Positions 5,751-6,985 of a DNA stretch of 6,985 nt are shown one piece after another. Below the pieces are notes generated by a model that did no database searches, was not told where the DNA came from, and saw only the letters and a list, made by a program, of their open reading frames with translations. Positions within the stretch are counted from its first letter, which is position 1. Each line of letters begins with the position of its first letter. This DNA comes from Clostridia bacterium (GTDB lineage Bacteria > Bacillota > Clostridia > Oscillospirales > QAKW01): the NCBI GenBank assembly GCA_017442025.1, contig JAFSBD010000300.1, forward strand, positions 1 through 6,985. The letters are read 5' to 3'. Both the position numbers and the translations under genes were made by a program.

Positions 5751-6985
5751 TTATTTTAGCTTTTCATCCATCGCTTTGGCGGCTTGCTTGCCTGCGCCCA
5801 TCGCTAAGATGACGGTCGCCGCGCCGGTAACCGCATCTCCGCCGGCATAAACGCCTGCGCGGGAAGTAAGGCCGGTTTCCTCTTCGGCAACGATGCAACC
5901 CCATTTATTGGTCTCCAAACCCGGGGTGGTGGAACGGATCAGGGGGTTGGGAGAGGTGCCGATCGCCATGATAACAACATCCATCTCCAGCCGATGCTCG
6001 CTGCCTTCTTTCACAATCGGGCGGCGGCGGCCGCTCTCATCGGGCGCGCCCAATTCCATCTCCACGCAGGTCAGCCCAACCACATTCTGATGTTCATCCC
6101 CCAAGATCTCGGTGGGGTTGGTGAGGGTCTTGAAGATGATCCCCTCCTCGATGGCATGGTGGATCTCCTCCGCGCGGGCGGGAATTTCATCCATCGAGCG
6201 GCGATAGACGATATAGACCTCCTCCGCCCCTAAGCGTTTGGCGCAGCGGGCGGCATCCATCGCCACGTTTCCGCCGCCGATCACCGCCACCTTTCGGCCG
6301 CGGGGAACGGGAGTCTCGCTATCGGGCAGGTAGCCCTTCATTAAGTTCACGCGGGTCAAAAACTCATTGGCAGAAAGCACGCCCTTGAGGTTTTCGCCGG
6401 GGATGCCCATAAAGCGGGGCAGGCCTGCGCCGCTCCCGATGAAAACACCCTCGAACCCCTTTTCAAACAGTTCGTCGATGGAAAGGACACGCCCAATCAC
6501 CATATTGGTCTCCACCTTCACGCCCAAAGCTTTCAGCCCTTCGATCTCCTTGGCAACGATCGCCTTGGGCAGGCGGAATTCGGGAATACCGTAGACTAAA
6601 ACGCCGCCGGCCAGATGCAACGCTTCAAAGATGGTAACATCATAGCCCTTGCGCGCCAGATCCCCCGCGCAGGTCAGCCCCGCAGGGCCACTGCCGATGA
6701 CGGCGATCTTTTTGCCGTTGGAAGCGGGTTTCTCAGGCAGACCCTTGGCGTTGGCCATATGCCAATCGGCAACAAACCGTTCCAGCCGCCCGATGGCAAC
6801 CGGCTCGCCCTTGATCCCCCGCACGCATTTGCCCTCGCATTGAGTCTCCTGGGGGCAAACGCGGCCGCAGACCGCAGGCAACGCGCTTTGCGCGCTGATG
6901 ATCTGATAGGCCGCCTCAAAATCCCCTTGTTGCACCTTTTGGATAAAGGCGGGAATATCGATCTGCACCGGGCATCCGCCCACAC
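5751..6985 (-). CDS. gltA: GltD-like flavoprotein: NADPH-dependent glutamate synthase (GltA) or NfnB subunit (5' partial)
   Basis: FAD- and NAD(P)H-binding iron-sulfur oxidoreductase of the glutamate synthase small-subunit family. About 410 residues are visible of a usual 460 or so. The first whole codon at 6981-6983 is GTG (Val) in the motif VGGCPVQIDIP, which is internal in this family, so the gene starts beyond the right edge. Counting from that Val, a [4Fe-4S]-type cysteine cluster follows (C39, C43, C49, C53: CGRVCPQETQCEGKC), with C4 from the first cluster. Then come the FAD Rossmann motif IGSGPAG (96-102), the NADPH-binding motif VIGGGNVAMDAAR (234-246) and the C-terminal FAD motif YAGGDAVTGAATVILAMGAGKQAA (379-402). 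In Clostridia the same fold serves as stand-alone glutamate synthase or as NfnB, the large subunit of the electron-bifurcating NADH-dependent ferredoxin:NADP oxidoreductase. An NfnA gene directly upstream, outside the window, would decide for NfnB. Confidence 0.9.
   Translation of the reverse strand, partial: VGGCPVQIDIPAFIQKVQQGDFEAAYQIISAQSALPAVCGRVCPQETQCEGKCVRGIKGEPVAIGRLERFVADWHMANAKGLPEKPASNGKKIAVIGSGPAGLTCAGDLARKGYDVTIFEALHLAGGVLVYGIPEFRLPKAIVAKEIEGLKALGVKVETNMVIGRVLSIDELFEKGFEGVFIGSGAGLPRFMGIPGENLKGVLSANEFLTRVNLMKGYLPDSETPVPRGRKVAVIGGGNVAMDAARCAKRLGAEEVYIVYRRSMDEIPARAEEIHHAIEEGIIFKTLTNPTEILGDEHQNVVGLTCVEMELGAPDESGRRRPIVKEGSEHRLEMDVVIMAIGTSPNPLIRSTTPGLETNKWGCIVAEEETGLTSRAGVYAGGDAVTGAATVILAMGAGKQAAKAMDEKLK

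Noticed and set aside
6981..6983. GTG as the start codon of the flavoprotein gene
   Set aside because: It falls inside the conserved cysteine-rich motif ahead of GGCPVQIDIP. The two bases before it fit the end of a Cys codon, as expected for an internal position, so the true start lies outside the window.
1..6985. Mobile elements, CRISPR arrays, tRNA or rRNA genes, defence islands
   Set aside because: No transposase or integrase motifs, no spaced direct repeats, no cloverleaf-like sequence and no abrupt change in composition were visible.

Overview
The window looks like ordinary chromosomal DNA from an anaerobic, probably spore-forming member of the Firmicutes (Clostridia type). The evidence is a canonical F1 ATPase beta/epsilon pair, a LysM plus GH18 protein of the spore cortex-lytic type without a signal peptide, a Na/phosphate cotransporter fused to a PhoU domain, and a glutamate-synthase/NfnB-type flavoprotein, all with strong AGGAG-like ribosome sites. 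Codon and base use are moderately GC-rich and even across the window. I see no mobile element, tRNA, rRNA or CRISPR array. Species and genus cannot be fixed from this sequence.

Layout, left to right. Positions 1-1278 (+) hold the end of an ATP synthase operon: atpD (5' part outside the window) overlaps an unusually short atpC by ATGA, and a strong hairpin terminator follows. Positions 1397-2539 (-) encode a one-LysM GH18 hydrolase that converges on the atp operon; its stop codon lies inside a second long hairpin. A 105-bp divergent spacer (2540-2644) carries a perfect 16-bp palindrome, an extended -10 promoter for the rightward unit and near-identical ribosome-site leaders for the two diverging genes. 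Positions 2645-3930 (+) form a two-gene unit: a PAP2 membrane phosphatase with a long multi-helix C-terminal extension, coupled by ATGA to a 119-residue protein of unknown function with one C-terminal membrane helix. A near-perfect bidirectional terminator (3931-3962) separates it from the leftward genes. Positions 3961-5703 (-) encode the Na/Pi cotransporter-PhoU fusion, and 5751-6985 (-) encode the flavoprotein oxidoreductase, which is cut by the right edge and lies upstream of the transporter on the same strand with a 47-bp gap.

The genes fall into separate functions: energy conservation (ATP synthase), cell-wall or spore peptidoglycan turnover (GH18), lipid or isoprenoid phosphate hydrolysis (PAP2), phosphate or anion transport (Na/Pi-PhoU), and nitrogen or redox metabolism (GltA/NfnB). 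I found no convincing new multi-gene system. The points most worth a second look are the epsilon subunit lacking its C-terminal regulatory domain, the palindrome in the divergent promoter region, and the PAP2 protein with its coupled tail-anchored partner.
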